DNA of 64,000 nt from Pseudoalteromonas rubra (GCF_005886805.2 NZ_CP045429.1:962501-1026500); one strand, 5' to 3'; positions 51,169-62,138 are shown, counted from the first letter of the stretch. Notes: generated from the sequence alone by a model not told the origin. A program made the numbers and translations.

Positions 51169-51933
51169 TTATAACGCCTGAGGGTCAATCATACGACGCA
51201 ACGCAATCCACTGCAGTCCCAACACTTCGTGTGCATAGGTGGTGACGGCCTGCAGCACGGATGCACTGGCAATAAAACGTTTATAGTCAGGTGTATTTGT
51301 GAAGCTATAAAATTGTACCGGTGCTGCAATGGTATCAACGCCCTGGGCGGCAAACAAATTCTGTGCACGTGTCATATGGCTGGCAGATGTGACCAACGCC
51401 ACTTTACTGTCAACCAGTTTGCTTGCAAGTAACAAAGCTTCGTCCGCCGTGTCTCTGGCCTTTGGGTTTTGGATTATTTTGCTAGCAGGCGTACCTAATG
51501 CGATTGCTGTGTTAGCCATTAATCGACTGCTGGTAGCTTTGCTGTGACCTGCGCCTGATACAATCAGGTAGGCATTAGGATACTGATGACTGAGTCTCAG
51601 ACCTTCTGTGAGGCGAGATAAGGCACAACCGGATAGCTGTAAATTGGCCGTTAGTCTGTCATTCGGGCTAAGGCTACACCCAAGCACAAGGATATAGTCG
51701 ACATCCTGATGCTTATCAATCGAAAAAGGGCGCAATTTTGCTTCAATGGGGCTTATCAGTTTGGCTGCAACAAAAGGGGTGCTGATAGCCCAGAGACTTA
51801 GCACGGCCAGCCAACTAAACAAATAAGATTTGCGATTTGTTTTTGCAACAAACAGTAAAGCAAGCGCAATCAATAGTAGCGTTAGTGGTAAGGGCATCAA
51901 TAGTGAGCCAATGACCTTTTTCGCTTCAAACAT
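51169..51933 (-). CDS. elyC: ElyC/YdcF-family envelope protein (DUF218)
   Basis: A 254-aa protein with two N-terminal membrane helices (about 10-30 and 35-55) and a DUF218 domain (about 79-240), containing VLGCSLSPNDRLTANLQLSG and SGAGHSKATSSRLMA. The N-terminus closely follows the E. coli ElyC pattern (KKVIGSLLMPLPL). ElyC supports peptidoglycan integrity, probably through the lipid carrier. The call is by resemblance. Confidence 0.8.
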   Translation of the reverse strand: MFEAKKVIGSLLMPLPLTLLLIALALLFVAKTNRKSYLFSWLAVLSLWAISTPFVAAKLISPIEAKLRPFSIDKHQDVDYILVLGCSLSPNDRLTANLQLSGCALSRLTEGLRLSHQYPNAYLIVSGAGHSKATSSRLMANTAIALGTPASKIIQNPKARDTADEALLLASKLVDSKVALVTSASHMTRAQNLFAAQGVDTIAAPVQFYSFTNTPDYKRFIASASVLQAVTTYAHEVLGLQWIALRRMIDPQAL

Positions 51934-52015
51934 AAAAGTATCCGTTTATGTAGTTTGCGCTTAGTTTACTCCTATTGCCTGGCAATTGCGTAGTGTAAAT
52001 CCACTCGATTGCGGA

Positions 52016-52903
52016 TTAACGACTCACAGATTGCTTGCAGGTGTTCAGGAAGTGTCGGTACACCGGGTTATCCTTCATGTTCTTTTTCATTGCTAAGTAC
52101 ATAGGACGGTTTAGTCCAAGTGCGCCTAATGGAATTGACTTGATCAGACCCTGGCTTTCGTAGGGCGTAACCAGCCAATCTGGCAGGGCCGCAACACCCA
52201 TACCGGCGCTGACTAGCTGAAATATCAGTAACCCTTGGTCGACGGTTTTTAGTGTGCCGTCAAAGCGAGCGTTTTGAATAAAGTGTTTGAATATGTCCTG
52301 GCGCTCTTTTGGAATAGGATAAGAAATAATGGTTTCGTCTTTGAGATCAAGTGCCGTGACATAGGCTTTTTTAGCCAGCTCGTGATCAGGGGCGACAATA
52401 AGCTTGAGCTTAAAGTCGAAAATATGTGCATATTCAACTTGATCTGGTTCGCGAATATCTGAAGTCAAAACCAGATCAAGTTCGTCGCTGAGTAGCTCCG
52501 GAATTGCGTCATAGCTAAAACCGCGCTCATAATCGACTTTTATGTCAGGCCAGAAATTATTAAATTCTTTAATCGTTGGCAGCAACCAGTGAAAACAAGC
52601 ATGGCATTCAACACTGAGTCGTAGTTGTGAAATAGGTTGATTGAGGCTTTCCTTGAGGCGACATTTGGTCGCTTCTACTTTGGGGAGTACGTCATTTGCC
52701 AGTTCCAACAATAGCATCCCCTGAGGGGTAAATCGCACGGGTTGAGTCTTGCGTTCAAATAACTGACAATCCAGTTTGTTTTCCAGATCTTTGATCTGAT
52801 GAGAAAGTGCTGACTGAGTAAGGAATAACTCACGCGCTGTATTGACCAGTGATCCGGTTTCTTTCAGGGTCGCTATGGTTTTTAAGTGCTTTATATCTAT
52901 CAT
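52016..52903 (-). CDS. metR: transcriptional regulator MetR
   Basis: A 295-aa LysR regulator from ATG 52903 (MIDIKHLKTIATL), the same start as E. coli MetR; Met at 52906 and a TTG at 52912 are alternatives. The winged helix (about 1-60) and the effector domain match MetR at many positions, such as QSALSHQ, FTPQG, ELDLVLTSDI and AALPDWLV. MetR activates methionine synthesis genes with homocysteine as co-effector. Two MetJ boxes overlap its promoter. Its usual neighbour metE or metF is absent from the window. Confidence 0.92.
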   Translation of the reverse strand: MIDIKHLKTIATLKETGSLVNTARELFLTQSALSHQIKDLENKLDCQLFERKTQPVRFTPQGMLLLELANDVLPKVEATKCRLKESLNQPISQLRLSVECHACFHWLLPTIKEFNNFWPDIKVDYERGFSYDAIPELLSDELDLVLTSDIREPDQVEYAHIFDFKLKLIVAPDHELAKKAYVTALDLKDETIISYPIPKERQDIFKHFIQNARFDGTLKTVDQGLLIFQLVSAGMGVAALPDWLVTPYESQGLIKSIPLGALGLNRPMYLAMKKNMKDNPVYRHFLNTCKQSVSR

Positions 52904-52950
52904 CATCAACAAATCTCATTCTAAACGTGAGTAAAACTCAGATTACACCC

Positions 52951-52979
52951 ATATTACGCTGTGAACCCTAGCTATTCAA
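52951..52979 (-). promoter_or_regulatory. metR promoter
   Basis: On the minus strand, TTGAAT and TAATAT are separated by 17 bases, about 50 bases before the ATG. Confidence 0.7.
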
Positions 52980-52992
52980 CGTCTAGACGTCT
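52977..52992. promoter_or_regulatory. MetJ operator (two tandem met boxes)
   Basis: CAACGTCT followed directly by AGACGTCT. The second is the exact met-box consensus and the first matches at six of eight. They overlap the metR -35 element. The rest of the gap to 53437 holds no gene that I can support. Confidence 0.82.
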
Positions 52993-53437
52993 ATAAATCC
53001 AGCAGCGATTGACTAAATATTTACAAAATTACTATAGCATCATTTTTGACAGCGTTGTCATTCTTTATTTGACTTTTTTTAAAAAAAATACAATTTAATT
53101 TTACTCATGTTGATGTCCTCAGGCTTCAGATGAGAAAATAAACACTCAATGGGGATTTCTTGTGTCATCTGATGAAGTAGCAGGCGGGAGCGTCAAGGCA
53201 TGGTGAATATCTAATGTGGTGCGTCATTATGCCTGCGGAAGTCAGACGTTCATTGTGTCATCAGTTGAAATGTGGTTTGGCATTAATACGTCAGAGATAA
53301 AGCGTATCTTGGATTTACCTGAGTGATGATGTTAATAACCTGCAAAGAGTGAAATAATGTCCAGGCACTGGGTAATTTGGCATACACTACCCAGCGTCGC
53401 TCTTGTCAGTCTACTGTTGCCAGTTCCGCTGTGCTCC

Positions 53438-55828
53438 TCAGGGAACATTCTTTGTTGCGAATTTGACCTGTTCCGACTGTAAAAAGGCCAGAGCTTGATC
53501 TGCCTGAAGCGGGTGAGAGATTAAAAAGCCTTGTCCGTACTGACAGGCTTTACCACTGAGTATCTGCAATTGCTTGTGCGTTTCTATCCCTTCGGCTACG
53601 ACTTCCAGGTCCAGTGATTTTGCCAGTGATAAAATGGCATCGACCAGAGGGTTGTTATGATCTGTGAGTTGTTGAATAAAGCTTTTATCAATTTTAAGCA
53701 CATGAATCGGCAGCTGATGCAAGTAACCCAGCGCAGAGTATCCGGTACCAAAGTCATCAAGGTAGAGCTTCACCCCAAATGGAGACAAGCCATGAATGAC
53801 TTTTGTTGCCAGGTTGAGGTTTTCAATCAAGCCTGATTCGGTAATTTCGAGGCTGAGTGCCCCCTGGTGCAGGCCGTAGGCGCGATATAAGTTGGCAATC
53901 TGCTCCACAAATTCCAGGCTGGCGAAATGGCGTGATGAGACATTCACCGTCAGGCTGATGTCCTTGATCCCGATACTCTGCCACTGCGCCACCTGTTTTG
54001 CTGCCAAATCGAGTAAATGCAAATCGAGCTCAATGATCTGGCCGGTTTGCTCTGCAATAGGAATAAAGTCATCAGGCGTGACCAAGCCGTTTTTTGGGTG
54101 ATGCCAGCGCACCAGGGATTCAAAACTGACAACCCTGGGCTGGGCCAGTGTGAATATGGGCTGGTAATAGAGCTCAAATTCTCCATTTTTAATGCCATTT
54201 TGCAGATCGTTTTCTATGTCAGCCTGCTGCTTCAGTTTCTTACGCATTTCATTATTGAAATATCGGATCTGACTGCGCCCTGCCGATTTTGCTTCATACA
54301 TGGCTGCATCGGCTTGTTGTAACAGCGCGATGGCATTGTCCGAATCACTGGAAGTGAATGCCACACCAATACTGCTGGAGGCTTGCAGCAGGTGACCATC
54401 GATTTGGATGGGTTTAGCAATGGCGTTTGTGATCCGCTCCAGCGCTAATTCAACCTGTTGTTTATCGCCTATATTCTCCATGAAAATGGCGAACTCATCA
54501 CCGCCCAGACGTGCAAAGGTGTCCGTTTTTCGAATACAGGTCTGGATAAGATTAACGATAGCGACGAGAAAGTGGTCGCCAACATCATGCCCCAGTGCAT
54601 CGTTAATGCTTTTGAATCTGTCTAAATCAAGATACAGAAGGCAGTGCTGACGTGACGGTTTACTGCGTCCCAGAGATAAAATGGCATGTTTTATCCGTTC
54701 CAACATCAAATAGCGGTTTGCCAGGCCGGTCAGGTCATCATGCAATGCTCGATGTTCTAATGCTTGACGGGCAAGGCGCCTGTCTATGGCCATACTGAGC
54801 TGACGACTAATATAGGTCAAAATGGCTTTATGGTGGCGGCTGAATGCCCGATCGTTGTCGTAACTTTGCAGCACAACGACACCCTGATATTGGTCATTTA
54901 CCACGAAGGGGACCCCAAGCCAGGAGCGTGGCGAGCGGCCAACCATTTTAAAGTTCTGTTTTTCAATGTGGGTCAGAAACTGCTGGTGGTCGCACAGCAA
55001 AGACTGCTGCTGTTTGATGATGTAGTAAGAGGCAGTATGTTTTATCTGCTCTTTAGACACTCGCTGATGTGCGCTGCATTTGACACCAGCTTCTATCAGG
55101 TAATCAATCTCGAGCACATCCTGCTGGGTATCGTAGAGTCCAATAAAACAGTTCTCAGCAGGAAGTTGTGAACAGATGATGCTGTACAGCTCATCGTAAA
55201 AAGCTTCCAGGTTACGGGATTGATAAGTGATGTTGGCGATTTTCAGCAGGCACTTTTCCAGCTGTTGTGCTTCATGCAATTGCGTCACAGTGGCGGTCAG
55301 ATGGTCCAGTGTTCTGACCTGATGAATTTTAGCACTGAGTAAATGTGCCACGGTTGACAGGATCTGCAAATGCGCCTGGGTAAAGTAGTCCGCTTCCGGG
55401 TGCTCACAGTCGATAACACCCAGTAAGGAGTTTTCATACACTAAAGGAACACATAACTCTGATAGGGCTGGTCGAGTGTCGGCAATATACATGGGTTCCA
55501 GGGCAACGTTACCAGAAAGGAAGGGTTGCTTAGTTCGTGCAACATGGCCTGTGATCCCGGCGGCAACGGGGATCCGTTGCTGGCTGACCTGGTGACTGAT
55601 GTCTTTATGTGCAACGCCCATACTGGCGACGACATCGAGATATTCGCCAGCCGGATCCGTGAGGTAAATCACACAATCCACAAACCCCAGGCGACTGACC
55701 ACTTGGCTGGTAACATAATCAAAGAGTTCATCGAGGTGAGTTATCTGAAGCAAAGACGATGAAAACTGGTTAATGATGCTTAACTGTTCGGTTTTTGATT
55801 CTAGTTTTGTCTCTGACAGTATTGGCAT
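53438..55828 (-). CDS. GAF-GAF-GGDEF-EAL c-di-GMP signalling protein
   Basis: A 796-aa cytosolic protein with two GAF domains (about 15-165 and 200-350), a GGDEF domain with intact ARLGGDEF (about 365-525) and an EAL domain with ESLVRW plus DDFGTGYS (about 545-785). The metal-binding Glu and Asp-Asp residues are present, although the motif reads ESL for EAL. It could both make and hydrolyse c-di-GMP, with the net activity set by the GAF ligands. No membrane helix is visible. Confidence 0.93.
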   Translation of the reverse strand: MPILSETKLESKTEQLSIINQFSSSLLQITHLDELFDYVTSQVVSRLGFVDCVIYLTDPAGEYLDVVASMGVAHKDISHQVSQQRIPVAAGITGHVARTKQPFLSGNVALEPMYIADTRPALSELCVPLVYENSLLGVIDCEHPEADYFTQAHLQILSTVAHLLSAKIHQVRTLDHLTATVTQLHEAQQLEKCLLKIANITYQSRNLEAFYDELYSIICSQLPAENCFIGLYDTQQDVLEIDYLIEAGVKCSAHQRVSKEQIKHTASYYIIKQQQSLLCDHQQFLTHIEKQNFKMVGRSPRSWLGVPFVVNDQYQGVVVLQSYDNDRAFSRHHKAILTYISRQLSMAIDRRLARQALEHRALHDDLTGLANRYLMLERIKHAILSLGRSKPSRQHCLLYLDLDRFKSINDALGHDVGDHFLVAIVNLIQTCIRKTDTFARLGGDEFAIFMENIGDKQQVELALERITNAIAKPIQIDGHLLQASSSIGVAFTSSDSDNAIALLQQADAAMYEAKSAGRSQIRYFNNEMRKKLKQQADIENDLQNGIKNGEFELYYQPIFTLAQPRVVSFESLVRWHHPKNGLVTPDDFIPIAEQTGQIIELDLHLLDLAAKQVAQWQSIGIKDISLTVNVSSRHFASLEFVEQIANLYRAYGLHQGALSLEITESGLIENLNLATKVIHGLSPFGVKLYLDDFGTGYSALGYLHQLPIHVLKIDKSFIQQLTDHNNPLVDAILSLAKSLDLEVVAEGIETHKQLQILSGKACQYGQGFLISHPLQADQALAFLQSEQVKFATKNVP

Positions 55829-56021
55829 GACACGGGCCTGATTACTTAATCTCCGACTATGTTAACGCTCTTAAATCATGCGTTACAGTCAATGTTGCAA
55901 TTTAATTGCTATTTACTGTAAACCTGATGACACTTTTACGACGCGGGCTATTAGGCGTAAAAACTTTACTAACCTGCTGGCTCAGCCTATGATCGGGCAA
56001 ATTCAGTAGTGGGAAAGAGCA

Positions 56022-57059
56022 ATGACAAGTAAACAGACCTTAACAATCACTCGTCCGGACGACTGGCATGTGCATCTTCGTGATGGCGCTGTACTCGTTG
56101 ACACTGTGCGCGATATCAGCCGTTATATGGGTCGGGCAATCATCATGCCTAATTTGGTACCACCTGCAACTTGTACACAGAGTGCATTGGCTTACCGGGA
56201 GCGCATTTTGGCTGCGCAGCCAAGCGGGCAGTTCGAACCTCTGATGGTATTATATTTGACTGATAACACCAGTGCTGAAGAGATCCGAGCGGCGAAAGCC
56301 AGTGGTCATATTGTCGCTGCAAAATTGTACCCGGCAGGCGCAACAACCAATTCAGATTCGGGTGTTACCGACATTGAGAATATCTATCATATTCTGGAAG
56401 TTATGCAGGAAGTCGGTATGTTGTTGTTGGTGCACGGCGAAGTGACAGATTCCTCGATTGATATTTTTGACCGCGAAAAAGTATTTATTGAAACCAAGCT
56501 CAAAAAAGTGGTTGATGCATTTCCTAAGCTCAAAATTGTACTGGAGCATATTACCACACAAGATGCGGTGGAGTTTGTAGAGTCGGCACCGGAGAATATT
56601 GCTGCGACGATTACAGCGCATCACCTGTTATACAACCGCAACCATATGTTGGCGGGTGGTATTCGCCCACATTATTACTGTTTGCCTATTCTCAAGCGTA
56701 ATACCCATCAACAGGCGCTACTGCGCGCAGCAACCAGTGGCAGTAAAAAGTTCTTCCTGGGTACTGACTCAGCGCCTCATGCGAAAGATAAGAAAGAAGC
56801 AGCTTGTGGATGTGCTGGGGCTTACACGGCTCATGCCGCAATTGAGCTTTATGCAGAGGCATTTGAAGAAGCCGGTGCATTGGATAAACTTGAGGGCTTT
56901 GCCAGCCACTTTGGTCCAGACTTTTACGGATTACCTCGTAATACTGACACCATTACTTTAGAAAAAAATAGCTGGCAGGTGCCGGATTCTTACCCATTGG
57001 GTGATACTCAGGTTGTGCCAATTAAAGCTGGCGCCAGTATCGACTGGCAGGTAGTTTAA
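56022..57059 (+). CDS. pyrC: dihydroorotase
   Basis: A 345-aa class II dihydroorotase of the pyrimidine pathway. Zinc ligands His16 and His18 are in the HVHLRD motif, the carboxylated Lys is in AAKLYPAG, and two further His residues are in LVHGEV and LEHITT. The active-site Asp is in LGTDSAPH. It makes dihydroorotate from carbamoyl aspartate. It stands alone and ends in a strong terminator. Confidence 0.97.
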   Translation: MTSKQTLTITRPDDWHVHLRDGAVLVDTVRDISRYMGRAIIMPNLVPPATCTQSALAYRERILAAQPSGQFEPLMVLYLTDNTSAEEIRAAKASGHIVAAKLYPAGATTNSDSGVTDIENIYHILEVMQEVGMLLLVHGEVTDSSIDIFDREKVFIETKLKKVVDAFPKLKIVLEHITTQDAVEFVESAPENIAATITAHHLLYNRNHMLAGGIRPHYYCLPILKRNTHQQALLRAATSGSKKFFLGTDSAPHAKDKKEAACGCAGAYTAHAAIELYAEAFEEAGALDKLEGFASHFGPDFYGLPRNTDTITLEKNSWQVPDSYPLGDTQVVPIKAGASIDWQVV

Positions 57060-57072
57060 GACACATTTATAA

Positions 57073-57094
57073 GGGCAGCTTGGCTGCCTTTTTT
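57073..57094 (+). terminator. pyrC terminator
   Basis: GGCAGC-TTG-GCTGCC followed by six T, directly after the pyrC stop. Confidence 0.9.
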
Positions 57095-57239
57095 ACGTCT
57101 TCTCTTTTCCCTGAGCACACAAACAGACACATCACTATTTGCAGCAATAGGCTGATATCCATTTTGATACTGCGATGACTCTATCAACAAGGGGCTTGCG
57201 CAGTTCATGACTGAAACCAAAAAAGCTGCGATCGCGCAG

Positions 57240-58004
57240 TTATGGCGATGGACTTTTTTGTAATACGGTACTCAGGGCCTTATCCATTTTCTCGATGAAG
57301 TCATATTTAAACGGATATTGACCTTCATATCCTTTGAGGTATCCGATATGGGCACTGCGACTGAGGACTACGCGGTCTTCAACAAATGATTGCGCGGTTA
57401 TGCCCGTAAGCTGTTCTTGCAGCTCACTGATACCGATTAAAGTTGAGAGCCTGTCATTGATGTAGCAGTCAACCCTCTTTTTATACAGTTTGATGATGTT
57501 GGCTCGGGTATTTTTGTTTTCCCAGACTACAATTCGCCCGGTTTTTCGCGCTTCTTTGAGTGCATCGTCAAGGATGAGAAAGCCTGCGTTCAATCCAATA
57601 TTAACGGGTGCTTGCTGGGCATTACGTTGAGTGATGTTTTGTAACGTGATACCTGGATTGCAAAACGCCACGACTTCTTCTTGTTTCAGGGCAATGGAGT
57701 AAGGCCAGATAAAGGGCCGGGTGTCACGATGGATATAAGGGGGCATCAGTGCGAATGCTTCCCCATTCTCGAGTGCTGAGACGCCTCTTTTCCAGGGAAT
57801 AGGGCGAAGCTCCACCAGGTAATCTTCTTTGATTAGTTTCGCTGCTTCTCGGATCAGTGTGGGGTAAATGCCAACTAATTTACCATCCTGGACATAAGAG
57901 TAAGGCGGGTAGCTGTCGTCAGCTAATATTGTGACGCTTATCGGGCTGGCGGCACGGACTATAAAACACGCAAATAAGCCCAAAACACATGCCAGCTGCT
58001 TCAC
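57240..58004 (-). CDS. periplasmic solute-binding-like protein
   Basis: A 254-aa protein of the SBP_bac_3 type if begun at the GTG at 58004, giving VKQLACVLGLFACFIVRA, a normal signal peptide. Another GTG at 58070 would add 22 polar residues before it. The mature part starts SPISVTILADDSYPPYSYVQDGKLVGIYPTLI, the family pattern, and keeps the two-lobe order. In marine bacteria such free-standing proteins often serve as sensors rather than transport partners. No ABC genes are near. Confidence 0.8.
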   Translation of the reverse strand: MKQLACVLGLFACFIVRAASPISVTILADDSYPPYSYVQDGKLVGIYPTLIREAAKLIKEDYLVELRPIPWKRGVSALENGEAFALMPPYIHRDTRPFIWPYSIALKQEEVVAFCNPGITLQNITQRNAQQAPVNIGLNAGFLILDDALKEARKTGRIVVWENKNTRANIIKLYKKRVDCYINDRLSTLIGISELQEQLTGITAQSFVEDRVVLSRSAHIGYLKGYEGQYPFKYDFIEKMDKALSTVLQKSPSP

Positions 58005-58304
58005 CCGGTGGTACCCAAAACCGCCGTTATCTTGGTTTCTGCACTGTCTTGCACTAACTACTCCTGACACTGCTGTAGTTCCTGTAGGAAGCCCTAGTCT
58101 AACTGTAGATAAGATCTATTCAGATGTCAGCATTAGATCTGACGGCATACTCATTTTGCTGAGAAAACCAGCAGTGTAAGGTCGCGTAATGTCATCATTA
58201 TGACCCAACGATTACAATCTTGTACTCACAAGTAGGGTATTTTTTCCTCCTGTAAGACGCACTGTAGCAAGATTCGACGTCAGGACACTCAGATAGGCAC
58301 AGGC

Positions 58305-58610
58305 ATGGCACATCTTTTATTAGCGCAAACCAATGATCACATCCTTCTTAATTCATATCACCGTTTTGGTCGTGCAGAGGGGGAGGTTGATACTCAGTTA
58401 TTAGGGGTAGAAATCTCACGCCATCATGCCATTATCGTCTGGACAGGGGAGCAATGGACACTTCGGGATACCAGCAAAAACGGTGTGTTTGTGAACCAAA
58501 ATAGAATAGTGTCGAAAACAGATTGGGTGTTGAGTATTGGTGACGTAATCTCTTTTTCAGAGCTTCACCCTTACAGCTTTATTGTGAGCTCACTGACCCC
58601 GCCGGAGTGA
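58305..58610 (+). CDS. small FHA-domain protein
   Basis: A 101-aa protein that is almost only an FHA fold. The phosphothreonine-binding residues are visible in FGRAEGEVD, ISRHHAII and TSKNGVFVN. It should bind phospho-Thr partners. No kinase or secretion gene is next to it. Confidence 0.85.
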   Translation: MAHLLLAQTNDHILLNSYHRFGRAEGEVDTQLLGVEISRHHAIIVWTGEQWTLRDTSKNGVFVNQNRIVSKTDWVLSIGDVISFSELHPYSFIVSSLTPPE

Positions 58611-58647
58611 ACTTATTTGCTGTTGCTATTCTAAAAAGAGGGATGAA

Positions 58648-58668
58648 GCAGGTGTGGTGCACACCTGC
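58648..58668. terminator. hairpin between convergent genes
   Basis: GCAGGTGTG and CACACCTGC pair around three bases between the ends of the FHA gene and folD. There is no adjacent T tract, so the role is uncertain. Confidence 0.45.
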
Positions 58669-58679
58669 TATGCGAAGCG

Positions 58680-59534
58680 TTAGCTATGATAATTTTCGCA
58701 CGCTTCGAGTGTATTCTCGATGAGACTTGCGACGGTCATTGGCCCTACACCACCTGGTACTGGCGTAATGAAGCTCGCTCGTTGTGCGGCAACGTCATAT
58801 TGTACATCACCTACCAGTTTGCCTGACTCCAGTCGGTTAATGCCTACATCAATAACCATTGCACCTTCTTTGATCCAGTCGCCAGGAATGAATTCTGGCT
58901 TGCCCACCGCTACGACCAGTAGATCGGCCCGGCGCACGTGCGCTTCAAGGTCTTGGGTGAATTTATGGCAAACAGTCGTTGTACAACCTGCCAGCAACAG
59001 CTCCAGAGACATTGGGCGACCTACAATGTTAGAAGCACCTACAACGACAGCATGCATACCTTTGTATCTGACACCTGTTGAATCGAGTAAAGTAATGATC
59101 CCTTTTGGCGTACAAGGGCGTAACGCAGGCATTCGTTGTGCCAGTCGTCCGACGTTATAAGGATGGAAACCATCAACATCTTTATGTGGGTGGATACGTT
59201 CCAGTACTTTCTCGGCATCTAGTCCGTCAGGCAGTGGTAACTGGACCAGGATACCGTCAACGTTTGGATCTTGATTAAGTGTGTCCACCAACTCCAGTAA
59301 TTGCGCTTCACTTGTGTCTGCGGGTAGATCATATGACTTAGATACGAAGCCTACTTCTTCACATGCTTTGCGTTTTGAGCCTACGTATACCTGGCTGGCA
59401 GGGTCCTGGCCAACAAGTACAACTGCTAGTCCTGGTGCTCTGAGCCCTTGATTGATCCGCTCTGCAACGCGGTTGGCTACGGTACTGCGAACTTGTTTCG
59501 CAATGACTTTACCGTCGATGATGTTTGCCGTCAT
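58680..59534 (-). CDS. folD: bifunctional methylenetetrahydrofolate dehydrogenase/cyclohydrolase FolD
   Basis: A 284-aa FolD. The N-terminal catalytic domain has the Lys-containing [14 protein letters not shown] motif (about 50-63) and the VQLPLP segment (about 97-102). The NADP-binding domain follows with [17 protein letters not shown] (about 165-181) and the C-terminal PGGVGPMT motif. It interconverts one-carbon folates. It is monocistronic and divergent from the tRNA cluster, with 394 bases between them that hold only the tRNA promoter. Confidence 0.97.
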   Translation of the reverse strand: MTANIIDGKVIAKQVRSTVANRVAERINQGLRAPGLAVVLVGQDPASQVYVGSKRKACEEVGFVSKSYDLPADTSEAQLLELVDTLNQDPNVDGILVQLPLPDGLDAEKVLERIHPHKDVDGFHPYNVGRLAQRMPALRPCTPKGIITLLDSTGVRYKGMHAVVVGASNIVGRPMSLELLLAGCTTTVCHKFTQDLEAHVRRADLLVVAVGKPEFIPGDWIKEGAMVIDVGINRLESGKLVGDVQYDVAAQRASFITPVPGGVGPMTVASLIENTLEACENYHS

Positions 59535-59846
59535 GACTGACCTTTAAATTTAAGGGTTAATTACTTGAACGATTATAGAGTGTATTTAAGGGGGTACTCT
59601 ATTTTATAGGAGTTCACTGAGTCATCTGTATCAGCGTGAGGGCGTGCTCAGGACTGAGTACTGAAAAACTTAGGAAGCCGCTACTATTTTCGCAAAAATC
59701 CCCCAAATAGCCAAGCTGGATCCGACACCGGGCAACTTTATTCTCTTTGAGTAAGGCAAAATTGCTGAAAAACCAGTCGTCTTGTTATATAAATTAAACG
59801 TTTTGGAGTAAAAATAGTCAGTTGGCATGTTTTTAAAAAAAAATGT

Positions 59847-59875
59847 TTGACCTCATCGGGGCAAATCACTATTAT
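59847..59875 (+). promoter_or_regulatory. tRNA-Pro/Arg/His cluster promoter
   Basis: TTGACC, a 17-base spacer and TATTAT, then the GC-rich GCACCCCG; it lies 53 bases before the first tRNA-Pro. Confidence 0.86.
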
Positions 59876-59928
59876 GCACCCCGTTGTCAACGAGGGGCTC
59901 GCAAGAGAAACTCTGAAAATAACACAAT

Positions 59929-60005
59929 CGGCGATTAGCGCAGCTTGGTAGCGCACTTGGTTTGGGTCCAAGGGGTCGCAGGTTCAAATCCTGCATCGCC
60001 GACCA
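59929..60005 (+). tRNA. tRNA-Pro (TGG)
   Basis: 77-nt tRNA, anticodon TGG in loop TTTGGGT, encoded CCA; first of the mixed cluster. Confidence 0.97.
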
Positions 60006-60075
60006 CTCTTTTTTACTTTAAAGAGAGTAAATCAACGAAAGTTGGTGGTATGCACGAAGAAGCATTCTTTGCGCC

Positions 60076-60152
<77 letters not shown>

Positions 60153-60174
60153 TTTTTAAAATCCACATTGTAGT

Positions 60175-60251
60175 GGCGGCTGTAGCTCAGTTGGTAGAGC
60201 CCCGGATTGTGATTCCGGTTGTCGCGAGTTCAAGCCTCGTCAGTCGCCCCA
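60175..60251 (+). tRNA. tRNA-His (GTG)
   Basis: Anticodon GTG in loop TTGTGAT. The extra 5' G pairs with C73, giving the eight-pair acceptor stem that identifies tRNA-His; CCA encoded. Confidence 0.97.
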
Positions 60252-60270
60252 TCTACAAAACCTATATGTT

Positions 60271-60347
60271 CGGCGATTAGCGCAGCTTGGTAGCGCACTT
60301 GGTTTGGGTCCAAGGGGTCGCAGGTTCAAATCCTGCATCGCCGACCA
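60271..60347 (+). tRNA. tRNA-Pro (TGG)
   Basis: Identical to the first tRNA-Pro of the cluster; 19 bases after tRNA-His. Confidence 0.97.
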
Positions 60348-60366
60348 CTTTCAAAATATATATATT

Positions 60367-60443
60367 CGGCGATTAGCGCAGCTTGGTAGCGCACTTGGTT
60401 TGGGTCCAAGGGGTCGCAGGTTCAAATCCTGCATCGCCGACCA
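60367..60443 (+). tRNA. tRNA-Pro (TGG)
   Basis: Third identical tRNA-Pro. The 331 bases that follow up to tig contain a TATAAT at 60548-60553, a likely tig promoter -10 with a poor -35, and no gene. Confidence 0.97.
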
Positions 60444-60774
60444 TCTCTTTTCTTCTTTATTTTTCAAAACTTATTTTATCTGTCTAATTTTGTCCTTAGC
60501 AACATCAATTATTTGCTGCGATTGCTCGACTCTCCCGTTTTATAGGTTATAATGCCGCGTCTATTATTTAACATAGCGCCCTGTCTGGGCAGGCAGCAAG
60601 TCTGACAGAGATCAGCACTGATTCTTAAACATCAAATGTTGGGAAGTTTTAACGGTGATTTGCTTAATCGAAATTGAGCAAATATGATGGTCTGCTGTCA
60701 TCTGATCTGATAAAAAGTCGACTTGTTTGTAAGGAAGGCGCGTAGTCGCCAAAAATGAAAATTGAGGTTATATC

Positions 60775-62082
60775 ATGCAAGTTTCTGTTGAGACGACTCA
60801 AGGTCTTGAGCGCCGTCTGACTATCACAGTTCCAGCTGAGAACGTTGAGACTGAAGTAAAAAAACGCTTACAACAACTGGCTAAAACACAGCGTATTGAC
60901 GGTTTCCGTCCGGGTAAAGTACCAGTTTCTGTTATCAAAAAGCGCTACGGTGCTGCTGTGATGCAAGAAGTTGCTGGTGAGTTGATGCAACGCAACTACA
61001 TCGAGGCAATTGTTTCTGAAAAGATCAATCCTGCTGGCGCACCTACTTTTGCTCCTAAGTCACTGGAAGTGGGTAAGGACCTTGAGTTTGATGCAACTTT
61101 TGAAGTTTATCCAGAAGTTGAACTGAAAGATCTTGAAAAGATTTCAGTAGAGAAGCCTGTGGTTGACGTAACAGAAGATGATCTGGCAAACATGCTGGAA
61201 ACTCTGCGTAAACAACACGCAAGCTGGACTGAGAGCGATGCTGTAGTAGGCGAGAAAGATCGTGTAACGATTGACTTCTTGGGTACGGTAGAAGGTGAAG
61301 AGTTCGAAGGCGGTAAAGCTGAAGACTTCCCACTTGAACTTGGCCAAGGTCGCATGATCCCTGGTTTCGAAGATGGCATCATCGGTAAGAAAGCAGGCGA
61401 AGAAGTTGTTGCTGACGTAACTTTCCCTGAAGAGTATCACGCTGAAAACCTGAAAGGTAAAGCGGCGCAGTTCAAGATCACTGTGAAGAAAGTTGAAGTT
61501 CAGGAACTACCAGAACTAACTGATGAGTTCGCAACTAAATTCGGTGTTGCTGAAGGCGGCGTTGACGCACTGAAAGAAGAAGTGAAGAAAAACATGACGC
61601 GTGAACTTGGTCAGGCTGTGAAAGCTCAGATCAAAGATCAAGCGATCAAAGGTCTTTTAGAGACTAACGAAGTTGACGTACCTAAAGCGCTTATCGACCA
61701 AGAAATCGATGCACTACGTCAGCAAGCCGCACAACGCTTTGGCGGCGATGCGAAGAACATGCCTGAGCTACCAGCTGAGCTGTTCCATGAGCAAGCTGTA
61801 ACTCGAGTTAAAACTGGCCTTCTGTTAGGTGAAGTGATCAAAGCAAACGAGATCACAGTAGATGATGCAAAAGTTGAAGAGCTAATCGAAACTGTTGCTT
61901 CTGCTTACGAAGATCCAAGCGAAGTAGTTGCATACTACAAAGGCAATGATCAGTTGATGCAGCAAATGCGCAACGTTGCGATGGAAGAGCAAGCTGTAGA
62001 TGCGATTCTGGCAGCTGCTGAGGTTGCTGATGTTGAGAAGTCTTTTGACGACATCATGAACCCACAACAGGCTGCTCAGTAA
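60775..62082 (+). CDS. tig: trigger factor
   Basis: A 435-aa ribosome-associated chaperone and prolyl isomerase. The N-terminal ribosome-binding domain (1-115) has the exit-tunnel motif GFRPGKVP (about 44-51). The FKBP domain is at about 150-245, with [18 protein letters not shown]. The C-terminal helical chaperone cradle follows. It is the usual gene upstream of clpP-clpX. A long hairpin terminator follows. Confidence 0.98.
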   Translation: MQVSVETTQGLERRLTITVPAENVETEVKKRLQQLAKTQRIDGFRPGKVPVSVIKKRYGAAVMQEVAGELMQRNYIEAIVSEKINPAGAPTFAPKSLEVGKDLEFDATFEVYPEVELKDLEKISVEKPVVDVTEDDLANMLETLRKQHASWTESDAVVGEKDRVTIDFLGTVEGEEFEGGKAEDFPLELGQGRMIPGFEDGIIGKKAGEEVVADVTFPEEYHAENLKGKAAQFKITVKKVEVQELPELTDEFATKFGVAEGGVDALKEEVKKNMTRELGQAVKAQIKDQAIKGLLETNEVDVPKALIDQEIDALRQQAAQRFGGDAKNMPELPAELFHEQAVTRVKTGLLLGEVIKANEITVDDAKVEELIETVASAYEDPSEVVAYYKGNDQLMQQMRNVAMEEQAVDAILAAAEVADVEKSFDDIMNPQQAAQ

Positions 62083-62138
62083 GCACTTTTGATCTCGTCA
62101 AAGACGAAATTATTGACTTACTGTTAAGCTAACGTTTA

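Noticed and set aside
53000..53437. Gene in the gap between metR and the GAF-GGDEF-EAL gene
   Set aside because: Only short frames without ribosome sites or recognisable features were seen.
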